Assembly: GCF_017874615.1 (NCBI RefSeq)
Contig: NZ_JAGIKV010000023.1
Location: forward strand, 1-64,000
From: Paenibacillus xylanexedens
Lineage (GTDB): Bacteria; Bacillota; Bacilli; Paenibacillales; Paenibacillaceae
Reading direction: 5' to 3'
DNA length: 64,000 bases
Below, in pieces: positions 38,052-47,469 of this stretch (position 1 is the stretch's first letter; each line of letters opens with the position of its first letter). The position numbers were made by a program, and so were the translations under genes. Under the pieces are notes generated by a model. It saw only the letters and a list, made by a program, of their open reading frames with translations, was not told the origin of the DNA and searched no databases.

Positions 38052-39962
38052 TTATATCGCCTCCATCTGGGCCTGAATCATCTGATAATATACGCCTTGT
38101 CGTGCCAGCAATTCCTGATGTGTTCCCGTCTCTGCCACTGTGCCACCATCCATGACAATAATTCGATCCATATGTGGCATCCAGTGCAGACGATGGGTAG
38201 CCAAAAAAACTAGTTTTCCTTCAAACAGCGGTAGCATCGTCTGTTTCAGTTCATACTCTGTCTCTACATCCAGATGTGCTGTCGGTTCATCGAGCAGCAG
38301 GATGTTTCGTTTACTAAGCAAAGCTCTTGCCAGCGCCACCCGTTGCTCCTGCCCACCACTGAGCTGTCTGCCACCAGCCCCAATGAGCTCATGCAACCCA
38401 CTGGATAATGAGGTCAGAAGCTTGGTTAATCCAGCTGCGCTAATGGCCTTCGCCACTTCCACATCCGATGCCTCCGGCATGTAGAAACGAACGTTATCGG
38501 CCAGGCTTCCACTAAAGATATACGGATGCTGCGGGATAGCTGCCGTCTGTCTTCGCCAGGATTCAAGCATATCCTGTGTCACAGGCTGGCCGTTAGCCAG
38601 TACTTGACCCGAAGTAGGCAGCTGAAATCCAGCCAATACATCAATCAACGTGGATTTGCCTGCTCCGCTGGCGCCAATAATACCGATTTTGCCAAGACCC
38701 GTGATCTGAAATGTGACATCCTTTAGCGAATAAGGACCTTCATCATCATGCCGTACCTGTACATCCGTTAGAGCCAATCTGCTATTCTCATTCCAAGAGA
38801 ACACTGAGGAAGAGGAAGAAACAAGCTCAGGAGTAGTAGAAACAGAAGCAGGATCAGGATGCCCCGCAGCCGTTTTATCATTCAACACGACACGTATGGT
38901 CGAAGTAGCAGCTTTCCTTTTACCCGAAGATAATGATGATGCAGATCCCGTCCCATCCTCTGCCATGTCCGCATGCGCAACAACATTTGCATAGGCTTCT
39001 TTCTGTTGCTGTTCAGCAGCTTTCCCCCGTTCAATCACCTGATTAATGGCCGCTCCCGCTTCCTTACCGTCCAATGTTGCGTGGTAATCGGCGCCGAGCA
39101 TACGTACAGGCAGGAAATATTCAGGTGCCAGAATCAGTACCGTCAACGCAGGGCCAAGTAGCATATACCCTTCTGTCAGACGTAATCCCAGACCAACTGC
39201 TACGGAAGCAACGGACAACATCGTAAAGAAATCGAGTGCAAACGAAGAAAGAAAAGCCATGCGCAGAGTAGACATCGTTGCTTTCCGATAACGCTGACTG
39301 ACCCGCAAAATGGAACCTTCATGTGTTTTGCTCTGCCCCAATGTTTTCAGCGTTTCCAGACCACGCAAGGTATCAACAAAATGGTTAGCGAGTGCTTTGT
39401 AGGATCTGAATTGTCCGTCTATCTTACGCTGGGCTGCGAGGCCAATCAGAATCATGAACACGATCAGGATCGGGAGTGTCAGCATCAGAATAACCCCGGA
39501 CATCAGATCCAGCTTGAACACATACAGCAAAATGACGATGGGGGTGAACCCCATGCCCAGCATGCGAGGAATGAATAGTTCCAGATACGTCTTGTATTGG
39601 GCTGTCCCTTCACGTGCCAGTGTGACCAGATGGCCTGTGCCCTCCGTCTTGGCATAACGCGGTCCAAGTCTGAACCACTGCTCCACCATCTGTCTACGCA
39701 GATCAGTCCCTGTCTTCTCCGCATATCGTGAAGTCACGAGTTGTAACCAGAAGGATAGGGCGTAGCGGGCGGCAAAAGCAGCCAGGAACAGCAGCAGTAC
39801 CGGGTACTGCTCCGTTACGGATGAACCTTCAAACAATGCCGTGATGGCCTGTGCCAGCCATTTAGCCTGCATAATGATCGTCATCGCCTGTAGCATCACC
39901 AGCGTCGAGGCCAGCGCAAGTACCGGCCGGATGCCCGGCAGCTTCATCAGCCCCCGTCCCAT
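38052..39962 (-). CDS. cydD: CydD, ABC exporter subunit for cytochrome bd assembly
   Basis: This 636-residue half-transporter pairs with CydC. Six helices precede an ATPase with Walker A GASGAGKST, signature LSGGQEQRVALARALL, Walker B ILLLDEPTAHLD and H-loop LATHRLHW. A Ser/Thr-rich insert (about residues 320-400) lies between the domains, as in CydC but different in sequence. The ATG at 39962 follows GGAG and the gene begins 1 bp past the cydB stop; an ATG at 39947 is an alternative. Confidence 0.93.
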   Translation of the reverse strand: MGRGLMKLPGIRPVLALASTLVMLQAMTIIMQAKWLAQAITALFEGSSVTEQYPVLLLFLAAFAARYALSFWLQLVTSRYAEKTGTDLRRQMVEQWFRLGPRYAKTEGTGHLVTLAREGTAQYKTYLELFIPRMLGMGFTPIVILLYVFKLDLMSGVILMLTLPILIVFMILIGLAAQRKIDGQFRSYKALANHFVDTLRGLETLKTLGQSKTHEGSILRVSQRYRKATMSTLRMAFLSSFALDFFTMLSVASVAVGLGLRLTEGYMLLGPALTVLILAPEYFLPVRMLGADYHATLDGKEAGAAINQVIERGKAAEQQQKEAYANVVAHADMAEDGTGSASSLSSGKRKAATSTIRVVLNDKTAAGHPDPASVSTTPELVSSSSSVFSWNENSRLALTDVQVRHDDEGPYSLKDVTFQITGLGKIGIIGASGAGKSTLIDVLAGFQLPTSGQVLANGQPVTQDMLESWRRQTAAIPQHPYIFSGSLADNVRFYMPEASDVEVAKAISAAGLTKLLTSLSSGLHELIGAGGRQLSGGQEQRVALARALLSKRNILLLDEPTAHLDVETEYELKQTMLPLFEGKLVFLATHRLHWMPHMDRIIVMDGGTVAETGTHQELLARQGVYYQMIQAQMEAI

Positions 39963-39963
39963 A

Positions 39964-40977
39964 TCAGTACTCCAGGTGGTGCTGCTCGTTCAGACGTTTG
40001 CGGAAGATATAATAACTCCAGATCTGATAGCCAAGAACAAACGGCAGCAATGTGCAAGCTACAATGGTCATTACTTTCAATGAATATGCACCCGATGCGG
40101 CATTGTATACAGTCAGGTCATACGCCGCCCCAAAGGAACTCACCATCACTCTTGGGAAAAGTCCAATAAAGACCGAGGAAAAGGCAATTGCAATCACTGC
40201 ACCTGTCATACCAAAAGCCCAGCCTTCACGCTTCTGACGAACAAAGTATGCCGCAAGGGCAAGCGAGACTGCGCCAAGTACAACCATAATCCAGAGGGCC
40301 CAGCCGCGTACGGCGAACACATCCGTCATGAAATACGTCATTAACGCGTAAACGGCGAGCAGTGCAGCCAGCGGCAGCATCAATTTTTGCGCTGTCTTCA
40401 AGGCACGCGCTCTGAGATCACCTACTGTTCGTAGCGTTGCAAACAGCAATCCATGAACCAGACACAGTAGCGTTACGCTCAAGCCACCAATCACGGTGTA
40501 CGGATTAACAATATCGAGGAATCCTGCACGCAACTGCATCTCCCCATCAATGGGCAGACCTTTCATCAAAGTGGCAAAAACAACCCCGAACAGGAACGGT
40601 AAAAGCGCGCTGGAGACAACAATGATGATGTCCCATGTTTTGCGCCAGCGCTGCTGTTTCATTTTACTGCGGAATTCGAAAGCAACACCGCGACCAATCA
40701 AGGCGAGCAACACCACCACAAGTGGCAGGTAAAAACCACTGAACAACGTGGCATACCAGTGCGGGAAGGCAGCAAACATCGCGCCCCCTGCCGTAATCAG
40801 CCATACTTCATTACCATCCCAGAACGGACCGATCGAGTTGATCAGGGTCCGACGTTCACGGTCTGTTTTGGCGATAATGCCTGTAGACATCCCCACACCA
40901 AAATCAAAACCTTCCAAAAAGAAGAAACCGACAAACAATACGGCGATCAGCAAAAACCACAACTCACTTAGTGACAA
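39964..40977 (-). CDS. cydB: Cytochrome bd ubiquinol oxidase subunit II
   Basis: This 337-residue membrane protein is the second subunit of the terminal oxidase; it starts LSLSELWFLLIAVLFVGFFFLEGFDFGVGM and ends GYQIWSYYIFRKR, matching B. subtilis CydB in length and sequence pattern. I chose TTG at 40977, eight bases after GGAGG, because it gives the same N terminus (MxLxxLWF) as known CydB; the ATG at 40992 lacks a good site. It overlaps the end of cydA by 14 bp, so translation is probably coupled. Confidence 0.95.
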   Translation of the reverse strand: MSLSELWFLLIAVLFVGFFFLEGFDFGVGMSTGIIAKTDRERRTLINSIGPFWDGNEVWLITAGGAMFAAFPHWYATLFSGFYLPLVVVLLALIGRGVAFEFRSKMKQQRWRKTWDIIIVVSSALLPFLFGVVFATLMKGLPIDGEMQLRAGFLDIVNPYTVIGGLSVTLLCLVHGLLFATLRTVGDLRARALKTAQKLMLPLAALLAVYALMTYFMTDVFAVRGWALWIMVVLGAVSLALAAYFVRQKREGWAFGMTGAVIAIAFSSVFIGLFPRVMVSSFGAAYDLTVYNAASGAYSLKVMTIVACTLLPFVLGYQIWSYYIFRKRLNEQHHLEY

Positions 40978-42379
40978 CGGAATAACCTCCATCCACGCCG
41001 AACGGATCGGCCGATTCATCGTGATCTTCTGGCTTCTCGACCGCAAACGGCCCTGCCTTGATCTCACGTACGAACAGGTATACCATCACGATTCCGAGAA
41101 CCGTATACGCAGCGGTAAAAGCGATGGTCGAGAACAGGATCATTCCTGCGGATACGTTCGGTGAGACCCCGGCTTCGGTTGTCATATAGCCAAATACTGT
41201 CCATGGCTGTCTTCCTACCTCGGTCATAATCCAACCTGACGTATTGGCGATAAACGGCAAAGATATGGCGAACACCATCAGACGCATAAACCACTTTCCA
41301 GCGACCTCCAGCTTCTTGCGCATAGCCAAAAACGTACCGTACAGAGCCAGCACAATCATCAAACCACCCGCTGCGATCATAATGCGGAAACTCCAGAACG
41401 TTGTCCGTACCGGCGGGATGTAGTCCCCCGGTCCATACGTCTGCTGATACTCAGCATTCAGTTCCTTCATGCCTTTGACACTACCGGAGAACTTGCTGTA
41501 GGACAGATAACTGAGCAATCCGGGGATTTTGATCTCACCTGTACTCTCCTGTTTATCCGGGTCAATAAAAGCGACTACCGTCCATGGCGCCGGATCTTCT
41601 GTCGTTGTCCATGTGCCCTCACTGGCTGCCATCTTCATCGGCTGTGTCTCCACCAGATATTGCGCCTGGAAATGCCCCGAGAAAGCTACACCAAATGAAG
41701 AAACAAGAGCGATAATGATCGCGATATTAAACGATTTGCGGAAGATCTCCACATCCTGCTTTTTCATCAACTTGTAGGCACTGATCCCGGTTACGACGAA
41801 GGCCCCTGTCATCAATGCCCCAAAGACTGTATGTGGGAACTCAACGAGAAGCTGACCATTTGTGATAAGTGCAAAGAAATCATTCATCTCGGCTCGGCCG
41901 TTGTTAATCTCAAACCCGACAGGATGCTGCATAAATGAATTGGCCGCCAGAATCCACAGCGCGGACAGGAATGTGCCGACAAACACCAGCCAGATACAGG
42001 CCAGATGCACTTTTTTGGACAAACGATCCCATCCAAATATCCACAACCCAATAAATGTAGACTCCATAAAAAACGCCAGTAGCGCTTCAATAGCCAGTGG
42101 CGCACCGAACACGTCCCCGACAAATCGGGAGTACTCGGACCAGTTCATGCCGAACTGGAACTCTTGCAAAATACCTGTGACAACCCCGACGGCAAAGTTA
42201 ATCAGGAACAGTTTGCCCCAGAACTTGGCCATCGTTTTGTAAATCTCCTTACCCTTAACAACGTACAACGTCTCCATGATTGCAACCAACAGTACAAGAC
42301 CGATGGATAGCGGGACAAAAAAGAAATGGAAAATCGTTGTAAGTGCATATTGGATACGCGATAACATAATCGGATCCAT
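40964..42379 (-). CDS. cydA: Cytochrome bd ubiquinol oxidase subunit I
   Basis: This 471-residue subunit binds hemes b558, b595 and d and oxidises quinol to reduce oxygen. His18 (heme ligand, in TTIFHFFFVPLSIG) and the His of LLVEFPHTVFGALMTG are present, as is GRQPW near the quinol site. The protein lacks the long Q-loop insert of E. coli CydA, as in other Firmicutes. It heads the cydABCD operon; AAGGGG precedes the ATG. Two Fnr/Rex-type palindromes upstream suggest induction at low oxygen or high NADH. Confidence 0.96.
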   Translation of the reverse strand: MDPIMLSRIQYALTTIFHFFFVPLSIGLVLLVAIMETLYVVKGKEIYKTMAKFWGKLFLINFAVGVVTGILQEFQFGMNWSEYSRFVGDVFGAPLAIEALLAFFMESTFIGLWIFGWDRLSKKVHLACIWLVFVGTFLSALWILAANSFMQHPVGFEINNGRAEMNDFFALITNGQLLVEFPHTVFGALMTGAFVVTGISAYKLMKKQDVEIFRKSFNIAIIIALVSSFGVAFSGHFQAQYLVETQPMKMAASEGTWTTTEDPAPWTVVAFIDPDKQESTGEIKIPGLLSYLSYSKFSGSVKGMKELNAEYQQTYGPGDYIPPVRTTFWSFRIMIAAGGLMIVLALYGTFLAMRKKLEVAGKWFMRLMVFAISLPFIANTSGWIMTEVGRQPWTVFGYMTTEAGVSPNVSAGMILFSTIAFTAAYTVLGIVMVYLFVREIKAGPFAVEKPEDHDESADPFGVDGGYSVVTK

Positions 42380-42501
42380 ACCGTTACCCCTTCTTTCTGT
42401 TCACTTCGCAGTATGCGTATTTGGCATTGAAGCTGCACCTTCGCTGTCTGTTCGCCAAATACGTTGATGAACGTATTGTGCCAGATTACCTATTTTATAC
42501 A

Positions 42502-42517
42502 TGTGAGAATTATCACA
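42502..42517. promoter_or_regulatory. Fnr/Crp- or Rex-type palindrome upstream of cydA
   Basis: TGTGA-GAATTA-TCACA is a perfect inverted repeat of the TGTGA-N6-TCACA class, 123 bp before cydA. Fnr-type regulators and Rex share similar sites; B. subtilis cyd is Rex-controlled. Confidence 0.65.
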
Positions 42518-42541
42518 ATCTTCGTCTCTAGAGCAAAAAAA

Positions 42542-42557
42542 AGTGATCCTGGTCACA
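42542..42557. promoter_or_regulatory. Second Fnr/Crp-type palindrome upstream of cydA
   Basis: AGTGA-TCCTGG-TCACA reads TGTGA-N6-TCACT on the other strand, the form recalled for B. subtilis Fnr sites. It lies 40 bp from the first palindrome (centre to centre), about four helical turns, so two dimers could face the same side. Confidence 0.6.
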
Positions 42558-42762
42558 CAAAAGATAAAATTCAGCCTATTATCACAGCTTGCCAACTTCA
42601 TCTATTCATGGAAGATACTCATGTTTGGGACGGAATGCCCATATGTTAGTCTCAGGCATATCATGCGAAGTACCGTGAGGGCTTTACATATGAAGTGAAA
42701 GCATGAAGCACATGCAAAGAAAATGAAACACCATAATTCAGTCAAGGTGAGGTGAATAATTC

Positions 42763-44055
42763 ATGGAAAATCCTGCGCCGTTACCGGATACAGCCCCCGA
42801 AGTCAGCCCGGATGGGGCCAATACAGCGCAGTCCCCTGTTCGGTATGTTCTCTTCCCTCGCAAAGGAGGCTGGTCATCCTTTCCCTATCCCGATATTGCT
42901 GCGCTGCTATCGATCGAGGGAGAGGTCTACTATGTCAGTAGCCTGACGCAAACAGAGGATGTACCTCCGGTCATTACCGTCATCTCCTTCCCTGAGGCCG
43001 AGCAGCTATTGCTGGAACCTCGCACCGTAGCCGTGGTCGCCCATCCCTACTGGCTAATGGCTACAGCTTCGCTGGAGCCTGAGCTATGTATTGTCCTGCT
43101 CCCTGAGCCTGCTGGAAACGAAGCAGAATCTCCGCTATGGGAGAGCAGTATTTCCAAACTGGTAGGCATCGCCGATCTGGTAGGCACATCCTCCGAAACA
43201 CGATATATGAAGCTGTTATTCCAAGGCGTACGTGCTATCTGGCTGGGCGGCGAAGACCCTGCACCTGCAGGTACGATGCAAAAGGATGATTTTGAAGTCC
43301 CTCTTCGGGACTTCGAACTGCTCTTCCTGCATGCGCTGCGGCAGATCCTGTCAGGTACTCCAGATAGCGTCACCCTGCTTCAATGCAGTGTACGTGCCGA
43401 CTTCTACCGTCAGCTTCGTGCCAAAGCAGGTGCTCATGAGACGATATCCTTTTTGCTGGCAGCCTATGAGTACTTGCTTGAAGATCCTCGGGCTATCAAT
43501 TCACTTCAAGAGGCATTCTCCCATGCGGTCTTGAATGGTCGCAGTGACTGTGTAGTCTCACACTATAGATTCCTGTCTGCCATTCATGCCCGGTCCGGCA
43601 AGTTGGAAGACGCCCTGCTGGTGTATGGAATCAGTGCAGCCGACGAACAGGAACGCCATCATTATGAACAGCTCTGTCGCTGGTTTGAGGCAGGAGAAGA
43701 TCAACTTGTACGAGCGGAACTACTGCGTATGAATGATGATTACGGAAACGCCCTGCGTATCCTTGACGAACTTGGCGGAGAAACGGCGAGACATTGGAAA
43801 TTCCGCATTTACCAGGAGACTGGACGTGTGGAAGAAGCACTGGCTCTGGTGCATGCAGTCGATATTCAGGATGATGCCAGTCGCCGGGATTATCAGCAAT
43901 TATCCGGCAGTGCGCTGGCACTGCGGGGGGAACGACATGGGGCAGTCCGACATTTCCTTGAGACAGCACTGGAGGATGAAAATGCGCTCGCCCGGATTGT
44001 GGAGCTGGAGCTGTTGGATCATGCCGTACAGCAATTGCTTGGGGAGGTGCCATGA
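42763..44055 (+). CDS. TPR-like protein with degenerate glycosyltransferase-like N-domain
   Basis: This 430-residue protein opens a four-gene operon. Its N-terminal ~190 residues look like one Rossmann half of a GT-B glycosyltransferase (VVAHPYWLMATASLEPELCIVLLPEP, ISKLVGIADLVGTSSETRYMKLLFQGVRAIWLGGEDP) without the nucleotide-sugar-binding half. The rest is TPR-like helical repeats (ALLVYGISAADEQERHHYEQLCRWFEAGEDQLVRAELLRMNDDYGNALRILDELGG, EEALALVHAVD). It could be a non-catalytic acceptor-binding partner of the transferases downstream. The stop overlaps the next start (ATGA). I do not recognise a named family. Confidence 0.65.
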   Translation: MENPAPLPDTAPEVSPDGANTAQSPVRYVLFPRKGGWSSFPYPDIAALLSIEGEVYYVSSLTQTEDVPPVITVISFPEAEQLLLEPRTVAVVAHPYWLMATASLEPELCIVLLPEPAGNEAESPLWESSISKLVGIADLVGTSSETRYMKLLFQGVRAIWLGGEDPAPAGTMQKDDFEVPLRDFELLFLHALRQILSGTPDSVTLLQCSVRADFYRQLRAKAGAHETISFLLAAYEYLLEDPRAINSLQEAFSHAVLNGRSDCVVSHYRFLSAIHARSGKLEDALLVYGISAADEQERHHYEQLCRWFEAGEDQLVRAELLRMNDDYGNALRILDELGGETARHWKFRIYQETGRVEEALALVHAVDIQDDASRRDYQQLSGSALALRGERHGAVRHFLETALEDENALARIVELELLDHAVQQLLGEVP

Positions 44056-45047
44056 TGCTGGACCCGAAGAAGCGTAGACAACAGTTGAATGGGCCAATGG
44101 TGCACAGGAATATCCGAACCGAAACCACTTACACGCCAACCGAAACAGTCGATCGAACTCATACAGACGCATTGGAAAATGGAGATCACACCCTGGATCA
44201 TGCACAACCAACGCAGGACATCCGAAGCCAAGTGCATCACTGGAATGATTCACAAGGTCAGGCAGAACAGAGTGTTGCTATAACACTAGAGGAAACAAGT
44301 GTATTCAAAGAGCCCTTCTCCATTCGTCGGGTTCGCAAAAGCAAAGGCAACAAGCTGACCGCAATGCTGCAGGTTCGCAATGAACGTGGCCGATACCTTG
44401 AAGAAGTATTGCATGATCTGAGTGAGTTCGTGGATGAGATCGTCATTGTGGACGATGCCAGCACGGACGGAACCCCAGATCTATGCAAAGCCTATCCAAA
44501 GTTAGTCCGTCTGGAGGTATTGGAGAAACCGCTGTTCGCCGAGGAATGGCGGCTTCGCAACACCTTATGGCAAGCGGCTGCGGGAACATGTCCCGACTGG
44601 TTGCTCTCGGTTGATGCGGATGAGCTGTACAGCTCAGAGGCCAAGAAAGCCATACGCACTCTGATTAATCAGGAGTATGCGGACTGGTTTGCATTCCGAT
44701 TCTACGATATGTGGGGTGGCCGGACCCACTACCGGGAAGATGATCTCTGGTCTCTGCACAAACGGCATACCGCTTCACTTGTACGATATATGCCTGGATA
44801 TCCTTATTTTTATCCACAACAGAATCATCACGTTCCCCGTCTTCCCTTGTCCTGTACGGTATTGCCTGGGGTCAGCACGGAACTGAAGGTTCAGCATCTC
44901 GGCTGGGCCGGCAGCCTGGAGGATCGGGTTCGTAAATATTTGCGCTACAAACGCATTGATCCTAGCGGTGAATGGGGCAATCTTGCACACTACGAGTCGA
45001 TTCTCGATCCGGAACCTCGGCTGATTCCCTGGAAGGAGGGACCGTGA
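44052..45047 (+). CDS. GT2-family glycosyltransferase
   Basis: This 331-residue protein has an ~85-residue polar N-terminal extension followed by a GT-A glycosyltransferase domain (KLTAMLQVRNERGRYLEEVLHDLSEFVDEIVIVDDASTDGTPDLC, then LLSVDADELYSSEA, where DAD is the metal-binding DxD). It begins in the stop codon of the previous gene with GGGAGG upstream and is followed after 1 bp by the next gene. It likely transfers a sugar from a nucleotide donor in the cytoplasm; acceptor unknown. Confidence 0.85.
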   Translation: MMLDPKKRRQQLNGPMVHRNIRTETTYTPTETVDRTHTDALENGDHTLDHAQPTQDIRSQVHHWNDSQGQAEQSVAITLEETSVFKEPFSIRRVRKSKGNKLTAMLQVRNERGRYLEEVLHDLSEFVDEIVIVDDASTDGTPDLCKAYPKLVRLEVLEKPLFAEEWRLRNTLWQAAAGTCPDWLLSVDADELYSSEAKKAIRTLINQEYADWFAFRFYDMWGGRTHYREDDLWSLHKRHTASLVRYMPGYPYFYPQQNHHVPRLPLSCTVLPGVSTELKVQHLGWAGSLEDRVRKYLRYKRIDPSGEWGNLAHYESILDPEPRLIPWKEGP

Positions 45048-45048
45048 G

Positions 45049-46590
45049 ATGGGCGTGGTGAGTATTCTGACGCATAGTTTCACCGACGGGTACAATCGGG
45101 AATTCGGTCGTGTATTTGGTGGTGGACTGGAACGCTATATTCTGGATCTGTGCAGTGTCATCCGAGGACTCGGGCATATTCCCGAGGTTCATCAGCTCTC
45201 TTATTTTGAAGAATTCCAGACTCGGACGGAGCAGATTGACGTATTTGGTTATTCGTACGACATGGATAATGTACCGGAAGCCTTTGACCGGATGGCAGCA
45301 GCAGCGCGCGGCCCAGTGATCTATGCCAGCTGTCTGTGGCAACCCATCACCTACAAACCCGGCAGCCTTGGCATCTGTCACGGCATTAACTGGGATCGTC
45401 CCGGACTGCCATTGGAGACCAAACAACAAGTCGCGGAACATATTCAACTGGCTCTGGATGGACTCGTGCGCATTGTATCCGTGGATTCTCATTTTCAGAC
45501 CTTTTGCCGAGCTGCGTGCACCTATACCGATCCAAGGCAGGTTGTCCTGATTCCCAATGCGGTGGATACGTCCTATTTCACACCAGCTCCGCCAACACGT
45601 ACCTTCGTGCAAGAACAGGAAGACGAATGGCTTGCCGCATGGAAGAATGATCTGGCGAGTCATGAAGAAAGTGTTGGTGCAGTTATATCAGGAGTGCAAG
45701 CTGTAGAAGGCAAGGATGGAACGAGTGGTGATGGAGCGAACAGTGGTAAGGCTAACAGAGATGGAGGTGGAGATACAGATAGCGATCAAGAACGAGAGGG
45801 GAAAGAAACGGTAGATTTCCATTTACAGTTATCGAAACGGGAAGAAGTCGAGGCAGATGGCGTAACGTATAGGTTTGCTCGTAATCACCGGAATTCAAAG
45901 GATTGGGCTACGGAGATTCTAGTAGAAGCAGATGCTGAGTATCAGGTTAATGGTCCGATTCAGGGACAGGTTGAAAAGAAAACTGTGGATGCCCGTGTGA
46001 CCTCTCCCCGCCCAATTCGCATTATCTATCCACGCCGCATCAGCATGGAGCGGGGTATTATTCCAATGATGCTGGCAGCGGATAAACTACTAGGAGCCTT
46101 TCCAGATCTGGAGGTTGAATTTGCCGGGGAACTGGTCGAAGGCAGCACGGTCGGGAGAGCCTTTCGTTACTGGCATCGTACTCATCCACATGCGGAGCGA
46201 ATTAACCAGCGCACGTATGATTTCCGGGATATTCGGGAGGCCTACCATCAGGCAGATATCGCTGTGATTCCAACTGTGTTCTCGGAAGGCACCTCCTATG
46301 CCTGTCTGGAAGCGATGAGCTGTGGACTTCCGGTAATTGCCTCCAATGTTGGCGGATTGAATGATCTAATTCAAGATGGTTTTAATGGACTCCTGGTACC
46401 TCCTGGTGAGCAGGAACTAACCGCCGCACTGGTACGCCTTGTACAGGATCGGGCTGAGCGAGAACGACTGGGAATCTATGCGCGCGAGACTGCACTGTCC
46501 TATGATCTTACCAGGTGGCGGAGCCGGTGGAGCACGGTGTTGGAATCTTTTTTGGCAGAGACAGGATTGAAGGAGGGAATTCGGGGATGA
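45049..46590 (+). CDS. GT4-type glycosyltransferase with large acidic insert
   Basis: This 513-residue GT-B enzyme has an N-terminal acceptor half (SILTHSFTDGYNREFGRVFGGGLERYI, LIPNAVDTSYF) and a C-terminal donor half with the family motif FSEGTSYACLEAMSCGLPVIASNVGGLNDLI. Between them residues ~185-320 form an insert with an acidic, Gly/Asp-rich stretch (GKDGTSGDGANSGKANRDGG) and a beta-rich piece; ordinary GT4 enzymes are ~380 residues and lack it. AAGGAGGG precedes the ATG, and the stop overlaps the methyltransferase start. Role in the surface glycan is inferred from context. Confidence 0.85.
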   Translation: MGVVSILTHSFTDGYNREFGRVFGGGLERYILDLCSVIRGLGHIPEVHQLSYFEEFQTRTEQIDVFGYSYDMDNVPEAFDRMAAAARGPVIYASCLWQPITYKPGSLGICHGINWDRPGLPLETKQQVAEHIQLALDGLVRIVSVDSHFQTFCRAACTYTDPRQVVLIPNAVDTSYFTPAPPTRTFVQEQEDEWLAAWKNDLASHEESVGAVISGVQAVEGKDGTSGDGANSGKANRDGGGDTDSDQEREGKETVDFHLQLSKREEVEADGVTYRFARNHRNSKDWATEILVEADAEYQVNGPIQGQVEKKTVDARVTSPRPIRIIYPRRISMERGIIPMMLAADKLLGAFPDLEVEFAGELVEGSTVGRAFRYWHRTHPHAERINQRTYDFRDIREAYHQADIAVIPTVFSEGTSYACLEAMSCGLPVIASNVGGLNDLIQDGFNGLLVPPGEQELTAALVRLVQDRAERERLGIYARETALSYDLTRWRSRWSTVLESFLAETGLKEGIRG

Positions 46591-47258
46591 TGGATACGCC
46601 CAAGGCAACGGAATTCATGGAATCAAGATACATTCGGCAAAGTGACCCTAAAACGGACACATTGGTCTTCCCGCTGCATCCGGCATGGTGGAGCCGTCCC
46701 TACGAATATGAATGGGCCCGGCGGTTTGCACGTCCAGATGATGTCGTCCTTGATGCAGCCTGCGGCATCTCCCATCCGTTCAAATTCTGGCTTGCAGAAC
46801 ACTGCCGCGAAGTTCACGCCTGTGACTGGGATGAACGTATTTTGTCTGAAGAGGCGATAAGACTGGATATTGTTTCTGATTTTGGCGAGCAAGCCGCTCA
46901 GGATCTGCCAGAATCAACTCTCGTCCGATTGCACCGTGCACAGGCTAATCTGGCACAGCTTCCGTACGAGTCGGGTAAGTTTGATCGGGTGTTCTGTATC
47001 TCTGTACTGGAGCATCTGGATACAGGCACGATGCTGCGGGCGTTTCGTGAATTCGCTCGGGTGCTGAAACCAAACGGACAGTTAATCGCTACCTTCGATG
47101 TGCCCGAGATGCGGCCTGATCTGCTGGAGACAATCATGGCTGTCACCGGATTAACCATTGAAGATAAGCTGAACGTGAACGAGCCGGACGATGCCATCTG
47201 GTCTGACATGTATGGCACGCCGATCCGCTGTTTTCGAGCAGTGATATGCAAAGGTTGA
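46587..47258 (+). CDS. SAM-dependent class I methyltransferase
   Basis: This 223-residue enzyme shows motif I VVLDAACGISHPFKFW and a later FDRVFCISVLEHLDTGTMLRAFREFARVLKPNGQLIATFD, characteristic of class I methyltransferases. ATG at 46587 follows AAGGAGGG and overlaps the preceding stop. As last gene of the glycosyltransferase operon it probably methylates a sugar of the glycan, a common capping step; the substrate is inferred. Confidence 0.85.
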   Translation: MMDTPKATEFMESRYIRQSDPKTDTLVFPLHPAWWSRPYEYEWARRFARPDDVVLDAACGISHPFKFWLAEHCREVHACDWDERILSEEAIRLDIVSDFGEQAAQDLPESTLVRLHRAQANLAQLPYESGKFDRVFCISVLEHLDTGTMLRAFREFARVLKPNGQLIATFDVPEMRPDLLETIMAVTGLTIEDKLNVNEPDDAIWSDMYGTPIRCFRAVICKG

Positions 47259-47324
47259 GACGAATTGGGTTACGTCGAGTTAAATGCAGAGGGGGAAAAT
47301 TGAGGGCTTAAGGGCTCGACCCAT

Positions 47325-47388
47325 TAGCAACGGAACAATACACGGTTCGGGCAATGCTCCGATTACCGGTAGCTCCGTTGCTTTTGCA
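47325..47388 (+). terminator. Terminator of the plus-strand glycosylation operon
   Basis: AGCAACGGA and TCCGTTGCT form a stem over a ~45-nt structured loop and are followed by TTTTGC. Confidence 0.65.
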
Positions 47389-47469
47389 ATTTCAATTGGA
47401 TGGGCTAGTGCGGGAATATGTGGGGATGTACAGGGGTTGGAGGTTCGGGACTAGAGACTAGAAATAAGA

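Larger units (their letters stand above)
42380..42762. other. Divergent control region, cydA / glycosylation operon
   Basis: The 383 bp contain no gene. The two palindromes at 42502-42517 and 42542-42557 are the only clear signals. A degenerate GTGAGG/AGGTGAGGTG region near 42744-42754 is the ribosome site of the next gene. Confidence 0.6.
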
